A stretch of DNA of 64,000 nt from Streptomyces sp. NBC_00576 (GTDB taxonomy: Bacteria > Actinomycetota > Actinomycetes > Streptomycetales > Streptomycetaceae), in contig NZ_CP107780.1 of NCBI RefSeq assembly GCF_036345175.1, positions 3,968,001 to 4,032,000 on the forward strand, written 5' to 3'. A program made the translations under genes and the position numbers. The notes beneath the pieces are model-generated. The model made no database searches and was not told the origin of the DNA. It saw nothing but the letters and a program-made list of their open reading frames with translations. Shown here in pieces: positions 9,366 to 18,577 of the stretch; within the stretch, counting starts at the first letter, position 1, and each line of letters begins with the position of its first letter.

Positions 9366-11075
9366 TCACCCACCCGCGACGAAGGTGTCCAGGACGACAT
9401 CGAAATACTCCTTGGCCTCCCGCACCTTGCCGACGGGCGCCGACACCCACACGTCGTACATCCGCCCGCCCTCCTCCCAGCACAGGTCATAGGTGTGCCG
9501 CGGCCCCTCCGCCGCACTGAAGCCGTCCCACGTGAACTCCCAGAGCGCGGCGACCTGTTGGGCGTGCACGGTCTCGGTGACCCGCCCGTCGCGGTAACCC
9601 GGGTTCGCGGAGGCCCCGTTGGCGTCGGCCCTCTCCATCACCGCCAGTGGGCCTCCCGGTTGGGGGTCGGTGATCTTGATCCCGAGTCTGAAGGTCTCCC
9701 CCGGCGACAGATAGAAGACGCGCTCCTTCTGCGCGGTGCGCGTGAAGCCGTCCGGAACGGCGAGCGAGAAGCCGCGCGGGTCGTGGGCGAGGCGATAGCC
9801 GGAGGGAGCGGTCTGGGAAGAGGGGGAGGAAGGGGAGGAAGGCCCGGGTGTACCGGGCGGCACAGAGGCCGCGCTGGGTGACACCGACGCCGCTGCCGTC
9901 CCAGACGCCGTCGGCGTGGCGGCGGCCGTCCCCGACACCGTCGCTGTCGCCGTCGCTGTCGTCGTGCTCCCCGGCCTCTCGCCCTTGCCGTCCCCCGAGT
10001 GCATCAGCAGCGCCGCCGCGGACACCCCCGCCCCGGCCAGCGCCGCGACCAGCACCGCGGCAACGAGCGCGGTCCGCCCGGAGGGCCGCGGCGACCGGTC
10101 CGCCGTGCCCGCGGGAGCCATACGGGAAGTTGCCGTACGTCGAGAGGCCGTCGGCGTCGCCTCCCGGCCGCCGGGTTCCTCGCGCCTCTGGGTCCTGGCC
10201 TGCTGCCGGCCCGGCGTGTACCCGGCCGTCAGCTTCGGCGTACGCCCGGTCGCCCGGAACGCCCGCAGCATCCGTTCCGCCTCCGCCGCGTCGAGGCGCC
10301 TGACGGGATCCCGTTCGAGGAGCCCCCGTACGACGGGCAGAAGCGGCGCGGCCTGCGCCGGTGGCCGTACCTCGTCGATCACGACGGCGTGCAGGATGCC
10401 GCCCAACGAGTCGCGCCGGAAGGGTGACTCGCCGCTCAGGGCCGTGCAGAGCAGCGCGCCGAGCGACCACAGGTCGGACTCCGGCCCGGTTCTGACGCCG
10501 GACATCCGTTCGGGCGCCGTGTACTCGGGCGAGCCGACGAAGGAGCCGGTCTCGGTGAGCGTCGTCGCGCCCGCGACCTGGGCGATACCGAAGTCGGTGA
10601 GGACGATCCGGTCGGTACCGTCCTCCAGGAGCACGTTCGCCGGCTTGATGTCCCGGTGCAGCACACCCGCGGCATGGGCCGTACCCAGGGCGCCCAGCAG
10701 GGCGATGCCGATCCGGGCGGCCTCGTCGGCGTCGACGGGGCCGCGCCGGGAGATCCGGTCGGCGAGCGAACCGCCGTCGATCAACTCCATGACGATGTAC
10801 GGGCGTTCGTCGTCCTCGACGACGTCGTGCACGACGATGATGTGCGGGTGGCTCAACTGGGCGACCGCGCGCGCCTCACGCAGGGTGCGGTCGCGCCGCA
10901 GCCGAGCCTCGTCCGTCGAGAGAGAGGTGTCCTGCGTCAGCTCCTTGACCGCGACCCGCCGTTCGAGCAGCTGGTCGGTCGCCCGCCAGACGACGCCCAT
11001 GCCGCCCCGGCCGACTCTCGCCTCCAGGCGGTACCGCCCGGCGATCACACGGAAGCTGTCCCCCTCGGTCCCCAT
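9366..11075 (-). CDS. Membrane Ser/Thr protein kinase
   Basis: About 569 residues. Gly-rich loop GRGGMG, VAVKEL lysine, HRDIKPANVLL and LTDFGIA are intact, so it is predicted active. The kinase domain (first 270 residues) is followed by a low-complexity linker, a single transmembrane helix (VAAVLVAALAGAGVSAAALL) and a Ser/Thr-rich spacer. An extracytoplasmic domain beginning DPRGFSLAVPDGF follows; the same signature opens the sensor domains of the next three genes. The start could also be the ATG nine bases upstream (MRLMGTEG). The gene is one of four consecutive same-strand kinase paralogues with about 100-150 bp gaps. Confidence 0.9.
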   Translation of the reverse strand: MGTEGDSFRVIAGRYRLEARVGRGGMGVVWRATDQLLERRVAVKELTQDTSLSTDEARLRRDRTLREARAVAQLSHPHIIVVHDVVEDDERPYIVMELIDGGSLADRISRRGPVDADEAARIGIALLGALGTAHAAGVLHRDIKPANVLLEDGTDRIVLTDFGIAQVAGATTLTETGSFVGSPEYTAPERMSGVRTGPESDLWSLGALLCTALSGESPFRRDSLGGILHAVVIDEVRPPAQAAPLLPVVRGLLERDPVRRLDAAEAERMLRAFRATGRTPKLTAGYTPGRQQARTQRREEPGGREATPTASRRTATSRMAPAGTADRSPRPSGRTALVAAVLVAALAGAGVSAAALLMHSGDGKGERPGSTTTATATATVSGTAAATPTASGTAAASVSPSAASVPPGTPGPSSPSSPSSQTAPSGYRLAHDPRGFSLAVPDGFTRTAQKERVFYLSPGETFRLGIKITDPQPGGPLAVMERADANGASANPGYRDGRVTETVHAQQVAALWEFTWDGFSAAEGPRHTYDLCWEEGGRMYDVWVSAPVGKVREAKEYFDVVLDTFVAGG

Positions 11076-11171
11076 GAGCCTCATCATGCCGCACCGGAGG
11101 ACGCGACTCCGGAGCGGTGAGCAGCGGATGACCGACAACCGCCGTACAGGCCCGTTGTGCACGGGGCTCGA

Positions 11172-12839
11172 TCAGCCGGAGTTCGGACGCCACCCGCGCA
11201 GCACCGCCGCGAACTGCTCGCGCGCGGTCGCCCAGTCGGCCGCCGGAGCGGACATGTAGAGCAGGTACTCGGCCCCGTCCCGGCCGAGATACGCCTGCTC
11301 GATGGCCCGCCGCGGCCCCGGGAAGGCCGAGTCCTTGGCCAGCGCGGTCCAGGTGAAGTCCCAGAGCGAACCCTTCCGGTCGCGGTAGACGTTCGACTCC
11401 AGGCTCACCATCTGGTAGTCGCGGAGCCGCTTGAGCTGCTCTTCCAGGTCGAGTTGGTGGAGGTAGGGGTCTTCGAAATCCGGGCTCTGGTCGATGGCGA
11501 TACGCAGGAAGTGGTTCCCGCCGTCGGGCGAGTAGTCGATCTGGCCGTTCTCCACCGTCCGCGTCCACCCCTTCGGCAGCGAGAGGCTGAAACCGGCCGG
11601 ATCGTCGACACGCTCCCAGTCCTTCGGCACGGCGTTCGGCACGGCGGAGGGCTGTCCGCCCGCACCGGCGGAGGCAGAAACAGAGGCAGAGGCAGAGGCA
11701 GAAGGGGTGACGGACGGTGTGGCGGACGGAGTGGCCGCGGCGGCTGAACCGGCCTTGCGTGCCCCCGAGTTCCACTGGTGCAGCGCGACCGCGCCACCCC
11801 CGCCGACGAGCACGACCAGCGCGGCGACGAGAGCGATCGTACGACCCCGGCGGCGCGGCCCGACAGGGGCGACAGGAGCAACGGCGATCCCCTGGTGCGG
11901 CGTAGGAGAGCCGACTGCCGCCCCGCCTATACGGAAGGTCCCGACGTCCCCCTCCCCTGGCATCCGCACCGACCCGGCATGAAGTGTCGGCACGTACTGC
12001 TGGGCCGCGCGGGGCCGTCGCCCCTCCGCCGCCTCCGCGAGCATCTGCTCGGCCTCGGCCGCTCCGGGCCGTACGGCGGGATCCTTGAGGAGCAGGGCCG
12101 TGATGACGGGCTCGAGCGGACCGGCGTACCGCGGCTCGGCGGGCTCGTCCTCGACGACCGCCTGCATGGTGGTCAGCGGGGAGGTGCGGCGGAACGGCGA
12201 CCGGCCCTCGACCGCCGTGTACAGCGTGGCGCCGAGCGCCCACAGGTCGGAGGACGGTCCCGGGTCCTCGCCGCGCAGCCGTTCCGGGGCGAGGTAGTCG
12301 ACCGATCCGACGATCTCTCCCGTACGGGTGATGGTCGTGTCCCCCTCGACCTGGGCGATGCCGAAGTCGGTGAGCAGGACACGGCCGTCCTGAGAGAGGA
12401 GGACGTTGCCGGGCTTGACGTCCCGGTGGAGCACACCGGCGGCGTGCGCGGCCTGCAGTCCGCGCACCACCCACAGGCCGACCCTGGCGGCCTCGCGCGG
12501 CTCGACACGGCCGGCGTCCTTGACCGCGTCGGCCAGCGAGTTGCCCTCGACGAGCTCCATCACGATCCACGGCCGGCCGTCGTGGTCGAGTACGTCGTGC
12601 AGGGTGACGACGGCGGGGTGGTTGATCCGCGCCGCCGCGCGCGCCTCGGCGCGGGTACGAGCGAGCAGGACGGCCTGTTCGCTCTCGGACACGTACAGCG
12701 CGGCCGTCAACTCCTTGATGGCGACGGCACGGTGCAGCAGCTCGTCGTGCGCACGCCACACCCGGCCCATGCCACCGCTGCCGATGACATCGACGAGCCG
12801 GTAGCGGCCCGCGAGGAGCAGGCCCTGCATCTGATTCAC
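11172..12839 (-). CDS. Membrane Ser/Thr protein kinase
   Basis: About 555 residues. It carries GSGGMG, a VAIKEL lysine, HRDVKPGNVLL and LTDFGIAQVEG, all consistent with an active Hanks-type kinase. A transmembrane helix (IALVAALVVLVGGGGAVAL) separates it from a Ser/Ala-rich spacer and an extracytoplasmic domain starting DPAGFSLSLPKGW. The start is taken as a GTG (MNQMQGLLL) with GGGGAAA just upstream; the internal ATG three codons on is an alternative. It sits between a kinase and the pseudokinase gene and was probably produced by tandem duplication. Confidence 0.9.
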   Translation of the reverse strand: MNQMQGLLLAGRYRLVDVIGSGGMGRVWRAHDELLHRAVAIKELTAALYVSESEQAVLLARTRAEARAAARINHPAVVTLHDVLDHDGRPWIVMELVEGNSLADAVKDAGRVEPREAARVGLWVVRGLQAAHAAGVLHRDVKPGNVLLSQDGRVLLTDFGIAQVEGDTTITRTGEIVGSVDYLAPERLRGEDPGPSSDLWALGATLYTAVEGRSPFRRTSPLTTMQAVVEDEPAEPRYAGPLEPVITALLLKDPAVRPGAAEAEQMLAEAAEGRRPRAAQQYVPTLHAGSVRMPGEGDVGTFRIGGAAVGSPTPHQGIAVAPVAPVGPRRRGRTIALVAALVVLVGGGGAVALHQWNSGARKAGSAAAATPSATPSVTPSASASASVSASAGAGGQPSAVPNAVPKDWERVDDPAGFSLSLPKGWTRTVENGQIDYSPDGGNHFLRIAIDQSPDFEDPYLHQLDLEEQLKRLRDYQMVSLESNVYRDRKGSLWDFTWTALAKDSAFPGPRRAIEQAYLGRDGAEYLLYMSAPAADWATAREQFAAVLRGWRPNSG

Positions 12840-12959
12840 GTTTCCCCGCAATGGTCTTGACAGGGGCAAGCCTAAGGAGACCTCTCGCCTGAGGGAACCG
12901 CAGGGGCCCCTACGGGGACAGCACTGTGACGGTTCTGCCCGCCCGACAGGGCCCCGCTG

Positions 12960-15833
12960 TCAGCCGGTGGACTGGTAGGTGGCCGACGCCTGCTCGTACA
13001 AACGGGTCACCTCGTCCCGCTCGGCCTCCGGTCCACGCACCTGAACCACGTGGTACCGCCCGTCGACGATGATCGCGAGATTGCGTACGAACACCTCGCT
13101 GCCGGAGCTGTTCTGCCAGGTGAACTGCCCCTCTGCCATGGTCCGTCCGCCCACCTCGATGGTCCGCATCCCGCTGGACGTGGCCCAGGTGGAGTCGCGG
13201 AACGGCTGCAACTCGTACTCCCGCTCCCGCTGGTAGGCCATCGGATCGGCGCCGTACGCCTTGGTGGTGTCCCGGCCCGGTACGACGATGAGCTGGAACG
13301 AGCCGTGCGAGTAGACGACCTGGCCGCGCCCGTTCTTGCCCGTCCGGTCCCAGCCGTCGGCGACGGCGATACGGAAGCCGTCAGGGTCGGTGCGCACAGT
13401 GAAACCGGCGGCGGCATCGGGGCCAGGGGTCGCCTGCCCCTCGGACGAACCGGCCGACGGGGAGGCGCTGTTGCTCTTCCCGCTGCCGGGCGAGGTCTGC
13501 TCGGGCCGTGGCTCGCTGCTCGCGTCCGGGTTGTCGGCCGACCGCTCCGGCGAAGCGCTCACCTCCCCGGCGGAACCGGTCCGCTCCCCGTCCTGCGCTC
13601 CGTCGCTCTTGGCCTTCGGCATGAAGAACATGGCGTACGCGATCGCCGCGACCAGCGCGAGCAGTATCAGGAGGAGCAGGTTGCGGCCCAGCTTGCGCGG
13701 CGCCTGCTCCTGCCTGGCCCGCTTGTGCCGGCCGTGCGGACCGGTCGCGGGCAGGCCTGCCCGGCGCCTGCGCACCAGCTCGCCCCTGCGCCGCACGATC
13801 GGCAGCCGGCGCGGATCGGTGGGCGGCGCGGCGACGAGGTGCACGCCGGCCTCCGGCTCCGGTGCCGACCGGACGAGGGAGCGCAGCCAGCCGTTCAGCT
13901 CTTCGAAGTCGAGCCTCTCGGTGGGGTCCTGACGCAGCAGCGACTCCACGACGGGCCTGAGCGGCCCGCATTCCTCCGCGAAGGCGGGCGGCTCGGCACA
14001 CACCAGCTGAACCAGCTCGGCCGTCGACTCCTCGGGGTAGGGCGCATGCCCCTGTACGGCCCTGAAGAGCAGCGCGCCGAGCGCCCACAGGTCGGTCGCG
14101 GGACCGATGGGCGGGGCCAGCTGCCAGTTCTCGTGCACGGGCCCGGCCTGCTCGGGCGCCCAACGCTCGGTCACCGCCCCGACGACAGCCATCCGGGCCT
14201 GCCGCGCCCGATCGGCGGCCAGCGCGGTGGCGGGCCCACGCCTGGGGGCATCGGCGACAGCCATGTCACCCCAGCGGCCCGTCGGTTGGCCGACGCGGTC
14301 GGCCGACGGGGACTGGTCCTGGGGGTGGCCGTGAGTGAGCGGGCGGGGCTGCTGCTGCGGAACGCTGTCGGCGACCCTGCTCGGCGCGGCGCCGCTTCCT
14401 CCGGCGGGGAGTGCGGTACGCGCCTGCCCGGCCGGTCCGGCGCCCCCGGCCGCTGGACCGGCGGCACCGTTCCAGGCAGTCGTCGTCCGCACGCCGTAGG
14501 GGTCTGCGATCTGCCCCGGAGGCGGAGTGGCCGGGGCCCGCTCCACTCCGGTGCCGTACGCACCGACACCGCCACCGGTGTCACCGGCCGCCTCGATCGA
14601 AGGCCGGGCGCCGGGCAACGCGGTGCGCCCGCTCTGCTCGGCCTCCTGAACCCGGGCCGCGGCCCGAGCGCCCGCCCGGTACGCGGCGATCGCCCCGGCC
14701 CGCGCCGCCCGAATGTCCCCGCCGGTCTCCAACGCCCGCGGCTCACCCCCAGCGGCCCCTCCGTTGCTCCCCTCGACGCCGGCCCCGGGCACCCCGCCAC
14801 CGGCCCGCGCCTCGATGGCGGCACGCCGAGCAGCCTCCGGGTCCGTTGCGGAATCCCCGGCGAACGTACCTCCGACAACCCCGTAACTCCCGCCGGGATG
14901 CCCCGGACCGCCGACCCCACCGCCGGTCAAGCCCTGCGGCCTCGCCACGCCCGGCCCACCCGCCGACGAAGCCGGTGACTGCCCGTACCCACCGCCCCCG
15001 CCGCTACCGCCCGCCGAACCCGCACCGGTGCGCGCCTCGATGGCGGCACGCCGGGCAGCCTCCGCATCCCCTGCGAACGTCCCCCCGGAAACCCCGTAGC
15101 TCCCGCCCCCACCAGAATGCTGCGCACCACCGCCGGCCCCCGGAGCGCCAGCTGCAGCCGTGCTCGCGCCTCCTATGGCCTTCGCGTCCTCCGGCGCCCC
15201 AGGCGCGTCCCGGCCGGGCACCGGGTCGTACCCGCACAGGGCCTCTTCCGCCGCCCCGGCCGCCAGGCCGGTGAGCATCACGCGCCCGTCGTCGCAGACG
15301 AGCACCGTGCGCTCGGTGATGTTGCGGTGCACCCAGCCATGGGCGTGCAGCACTCGGAGGGCCATGAGGACATCGGCAGCGACCTCGGCCGCGCGGTAGG
15401 GCGTCAGCGGCTTCTCGGCGAGCAGCGACTCCAGTGATCGGGCCGGTACCAGTTCACTCACTATCCACAGCGAACCACCCTGCGCGAACACGTCGAAGAC
15501 CTGGTCGAGCCGTGGATGATCGGGGATGGAAGCGGCAGCCTGCGCGGCCTCGATGGCACGCCGTACGGCCGGATCGCTGGGCCGACGGGTGGCTGCGGAC
15601 CGCGTGTCAGCGCCTCGCGCCCGACGCCCGTCCCGCGCCACGAACCCGTCCGGCAGCCCGTCCGCGTCGAGCACCTCGGCCTCGACGACTTCGGGCAACG
15701 GCACCTGCCTGACCAGGACTTCCTGCCCGCTGTAGGTGTCGAAGGCCCGAATCTCGGACTGTTCGAACTCATCGGCCGGCGGCAGCGGCAGGCGGTAGCG
15801 GTCGGCGAGTACCCGCCCCGCATATTCCTCCAC
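12960..15833 (-). CDS. Membrane pseudokinase with large Gly-rich insertion
   Basis: About 957 residues, related to the neighbouring kinases but missing every catalytic motif. There is no Gly-rich loop, the VAVK lysine is Arg (VLVRQ), HRDxKPxN is HRNITERT (Asp to Asn, Lys to Thr) and DFG is GLA. Between the activation-loop position and the C-lobe (WALGALLF) lies a roughly 370-residue Gly/Ala/Arg-rich insertion with repeated YGV-GGTFAGD and AARRAAIEAR motifs. A transmembrane helix (LLLLILLALVAAIAYAMFF) and an extracytoplasmic domain starting DPDGFRIAVADGW follow. The start is a GTG behind GGGGGAGG. It could act as an allosteric partner or scaffold for the flanking kinases; that role is inference. 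Confidence 0.85.
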   Translation of the reverse strand: MEEYAGRVLADRYRLPLPPADEFEQSEIRAFDTYSGQEVLVRQVPLPEVVEAEVLDADGLPDGFVARDGRRARGADTRSAATRRPSDPAVRRAIEAAQAAASIPDHPRLDQVFDVFAQGGSLWIVSELVPARSLESLLAEKPLTPYRAAEVAADVLMALRVLHAHGWVHRNITERTVLVCDDGRVMLTGLAAGAAEEALCGYDPVPGRDAPGAPEDAKAIGGASTAAAGAPGAGGGAQHSGGGGSYGVSGGTFAGDAEAARRAAIEARTGAGSAGGSGGGGGYGQSPASSAGGPGVARPQGLTGGGVGGPGHPGGSYGVVGGTFAGDSATDPEAARRAAIEARAGGGVPGAGVEGSNGGAAGGEPRALETGGDIRAARAGAIAAYRAGARAAARVQEAEQSGRTALPGARPSIEAAGDTGGGVGAYGTGVERAPATPPPGQIADPYGVRTTTAWNGAAGPAAGGAGPAGQARTALPAGGSGAAPSRVADSVPQQQPRPLTHGHPQDQSPSADRVGQPTGRWGDMAVADAPRRGPATALAADRARQARMAVVGAVTERWAPEQAGPVHENWQLAPPIGPATDLWALGALLFRAVQGHAPYPEESTAELVQLVCAEPPAFAEECGPLRPVVESLLRQDPTERLDFEELNGWLRSLVRSAPEPEAGVHLVAAPPTDPRRLPIVRRRGELVRRRRAGLPATGPHGRHKRARQEQAPRKLGRNLLLLILLALVAAIAYAMFFMPKAKSDGAQDGERTGSAGEVSASPERSADNPDASSEPRPEQTSPGSGKSNSASPSAGSSEGQATPGPDAAAGFTVRTDPDGFRIAVADGWDRTGKNGRGQVVYSHGSFQLIVVPGRDTTKAYGADPMAYQREREYELQPFRDSTWATSSGMRTIEVGGRTMAEGQFTWQNSSGSEVFVRNLAIIVDGRYHVVQVRGPEAERDEVTRLYEQASATYQSTG

Positions 15834-15985
15834 GATGCCTCCCCCGGCCGTCCGGCTGCTCAATTCCGTTCGCCATACGTCCCGTTCTGCATGCGTACGG
15901 TCCGCAACCACTCACGATACGTGCCGGAGGCAACTCACAAAGAGGGGATTCGAGATCTCACGGCCTCAACTCGGAAGCGCCCGCA

Positions 15986-18190
15986 TCACGATTTCGGCTC
16001 GAACGACTCCGTGAACGTCCGCCATGTCTCCTTGCGCAGCTCACTGTCCCAATTCGACGCTTTTGCCGTGTACATGAGCCCATACCCGAGTTGGTCGGTG
16101 ACGACGAACCCCCGGTCCACCGACCGGTACGTGGTCCCGCCCTCCGCGTAGGTGAACTCCCAGTCGGCCGTGTTCCAGCCCCGGTAGTTCACCTTCTCTA
16201 TTCGGATCCTGTCGTACTGCGAACGCGTCATGTACTGCTCTTGGTTCTTCCAGTCCGCCACCGGATCGTCCTTGGGCGTAGTGGTCCACCCAACGAGGAG
16301 CTTCTGCCCGCCCGGTCCTGCGAACCGGGCGCCCGAGGCCCCCGTGGACTCGTACTTCCACCCGGCGGGCAGTCCAATGGAGAACCCCTGCCCATCCGTG
16401 TGCGTGGACACACCCGTCGCCCCACCGGACCCACTCGCCGTCGCACTCGGCGAGTTCGCCGAGCCGGCCCCCGCACCCGAGCCGGTCCCTGCACCCGCGC
16501 TCTTCGAGGCGTCGGCACTCTGCCCGCCGTCCGCACGGGTGCCGTCGTCCGTGTCCTCCTTGGTTTCGGCGGAGCCGGAGGACGTGGACGTCACCTTGTC
16601 CCCACCGCTCTTCGTCCCGTCGGCGGAACTGCCGGTGGACTTGTCACCCCCGAGCACGAGGGCCAGCACCACGCCGAGCACGATGACGGCGACGACGACC
16701 ACCGCGATGATCACCAGCGTCCGCTTCGGCACGACGTCGGTGAGCGGCGCCCTGGGCACGGACCGACGCGGCAGATCCGGCGGCGGCACCACGGGCCATC
16801 CCGAACTCCGCCCCCCGGCACCGGGGTTACCGCCCTGAGACTCGCTGCCCTGAGCCGCACGGTCCCGAGCCTGACCGTCCCGAGCACCGGGAACGACAGC
16901 CCCCTGAGCAGCGCCCCCGGCCCGCTTCCCTGAGTCCGCCGCACCGCCGCTCTTCGCAGCCTCGTCCGCCACACCGGCGGAAGCCACACTCCCCGAGACC
17001 GCGGTATCGGAGGCCGCAGCCCCCGCGCCCGCACCAGCCCCGGCCTTTTCCCCGGACCCGGAAGCCCCGGAAGCGTCAGCAGAGTCAGCAGAGTCGGCGG
17101 ACTTCGTCCGAACCGCCGCCCCCGCTCCGGCACCGGCCGCGACGGCAGCCTTCTTCACGGACCGGAAGGCCCCACGGAACCGCTCGGCGGCTTCCTCGCC
17201 CCGCTTCCCCCCGGAGCCCGAGTCGGCCGAACTCCCGCTCTCCGCGCCCTTGTCGGCTCGCTTGCCCTTGCCGGGGATGACCGGCAACGGCACGACCTTC
17301 GTGGCGTCCAAGGGCTCCGGCTCGGCCGGCTTGGGCTCGGGTGCGTGGATCACCGCGTTGAGCATCCTGCGCGCACCGGCGTCGTCGAGCCGCTTGGCGG
17401 GATCCTTGGTGAGCAGGCCGTAGATCACGTCCTTCAGCGGGCCCGCGTTCTTCGGCTCCTCCAGCTGCTCCGTCATCACGGCGGTCAGCGTCGCGATCGC
17501 GGAACCCTTGTCGTACGGCGGCACACCCTCGACCGACGCGTACAGCAGGCCGCCGAGCGACCAGAGGTCGGCAGCCGGGCCGGGCTTGTGGCCTCGGGCC
17601 CGCTCCGGCGAGATGTAGGAGGGCGCGCCGACGAGCATGCCGGTCGAGGTGATCGACGGGTCGCCCTCGACCTGCGCGATACCGAAGTCGGTGAGGACGA
17701 CCCGGCCGTCCTCGGACATCAGCACGTTCGACGGCTTCACGTCGCGATGCAGGATGCCCTCACGATGCGCGGACCTGAGCACATCGAGGATCGCGAGCCC
17801 CACCTCGGCCGCGCGCCGCGGCTCCAACAGCCCGTCCTCACGGATGGCCTCGGCGAGCGACTTGCCCTCGACGAGCTCCATCACGATCCACGGCCGGTCG
17901 TCCTCCTCGACCACGTCGAAGACGGTCACGGCGCTGTTGTTGCGGATCCGCGCGATCGCCTTGGCCTCGCGCAGCGTCCGCGTGATCAGCCGCCGCTTCT
18001 CCTCCTCGTCGATACTCCCCGGGAACCGCAGCTCCTTGACGGCAACCGTCCGGCCGAGGGTCTCGTCCTCCGCGCGCCAGACGGTGCCCATGCCGCCGCG
18101 GCCGAGGACTCCTCCCAGCCGGTACCGCCCGGCGAGGAGACGCTCACTCCTGTCCTGACGGGATGCTCCCGCCCGCTCCGCCTCCGACAT
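15986..18190 (-). CDS. Membrane Ser/Thr protein kinase with long Ala/Ser/Gly linker
   Basis: About 734 residues. GRGGMG, VAVKEL, HRDVKPSNVLM and LTDFGIAQVEG are intact. The kinase domain is followed by an unusually long low-complexity cytoplasmic linker (about 250 residues of Ala, Ser, Gly, Asp and Lys) and a strong transmembrane helix (VIIAVVVVAVIVLGVVLALVL). A second disordered spacer leads into an extracytoplasmic domain beginning DGQGFSIGLPAGW. The start ATG (MSEAERAG) has GAGGGG four bases upstream. It is probably the first gene of the 18.2 to 9.4 kb kinase series, reading leftwards. Confidence 0.9.
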   Translation of the reverse strand: MSEAERAGASRQDRSERLLAGRYRLGGVLGRGGMGTVWRAEDETLGRTVAVKELRFPGSIDEEEKRRLITRTLREAKAIARIRNNSAVTVFDVVEEDDRPWIVMELVEGKSLAEAIREDGLLEPRRAAEVGLAILDVLRSAHREGILHRDVKPSNVLMSEDGRVVLTDFGIAQVEGDPSITSTGMLVGAPSYISPERARGHKPGPAADLWSLGGLLYASVEGVPPYDKGSAIATLTAVMTEQLEEPKNAGPLKDVIYGLLTKDPAKRLDDAGARRMLNAVIHAPEPKPAEPEPLDATKVVPLPVIPGKGKRADKGAESGSSADSGSGGKRGEEAAERFRGAFRSVKKAAVAAGAGAGAAVRTKSADSADSADASGASGSGEKAGAGAGAGAAASDTAVSGSVASAGVADEAAKSGGAADSGKRAGGAAQGAVVPGARDGQARDRAAQGSESQGGNPGAGGRSSGWPVVPPPDLPRRSVPRAPLTDVVPKRTLVIIAVVVVAVIVLGVVLALVLGGDKSTGSSADGTKSGGDKVTSTSSGSAETKEDTDDGTRADGGQSADASKSAGAGTGSGAGAGSANSPSATASGSGGATGVSTHTDGQGFSIGLPAGWKYESTGASGARFAGPGGQKLLVGWTTTPKDDPVADWKNQEQYMTRSQYDRIRIEKVNYRGWNTADWEFTYAEGGTTYRSVDRGFVVTDQLGYGLMYTAKASNWDSELRKETWRTFTESFEPKS

Positions 18191-18577
18191 GCGTCCCCTC
18201 ATGCAACCCGCCCTGACAGAGCCTCCATTGTCCCTCACCCGACAACCGGCCGATGCCCCGGGTGCCCCTCGGGACGGACGGCGGCCTGTGGGAAGGGAGC
18301 CCGCGCGAAGCACGCCTTCTGCCGTCCGACCTGCTCTCACTGCCTTCCCCCCTCCCGAATGAACACGGACCCGAGCGCGGACCCGGCCCTCGAACCGGCT
18401 CCGCTCGCCGCTCAGTTCTGCCCCGGCACCCCGTAGAACGGACAGGTGCCGAGCAAAGATCCCAGCTCACGACACCCGTTCGAGTGACGTTCAGGAATTC
18501 GAGGGGAACGCGCTGGAAGCCGCCGGAAGTTCAAAACCGGGCCTTCGAACCGTTTCGAGTCGTAAGTTCCGGAGCTG

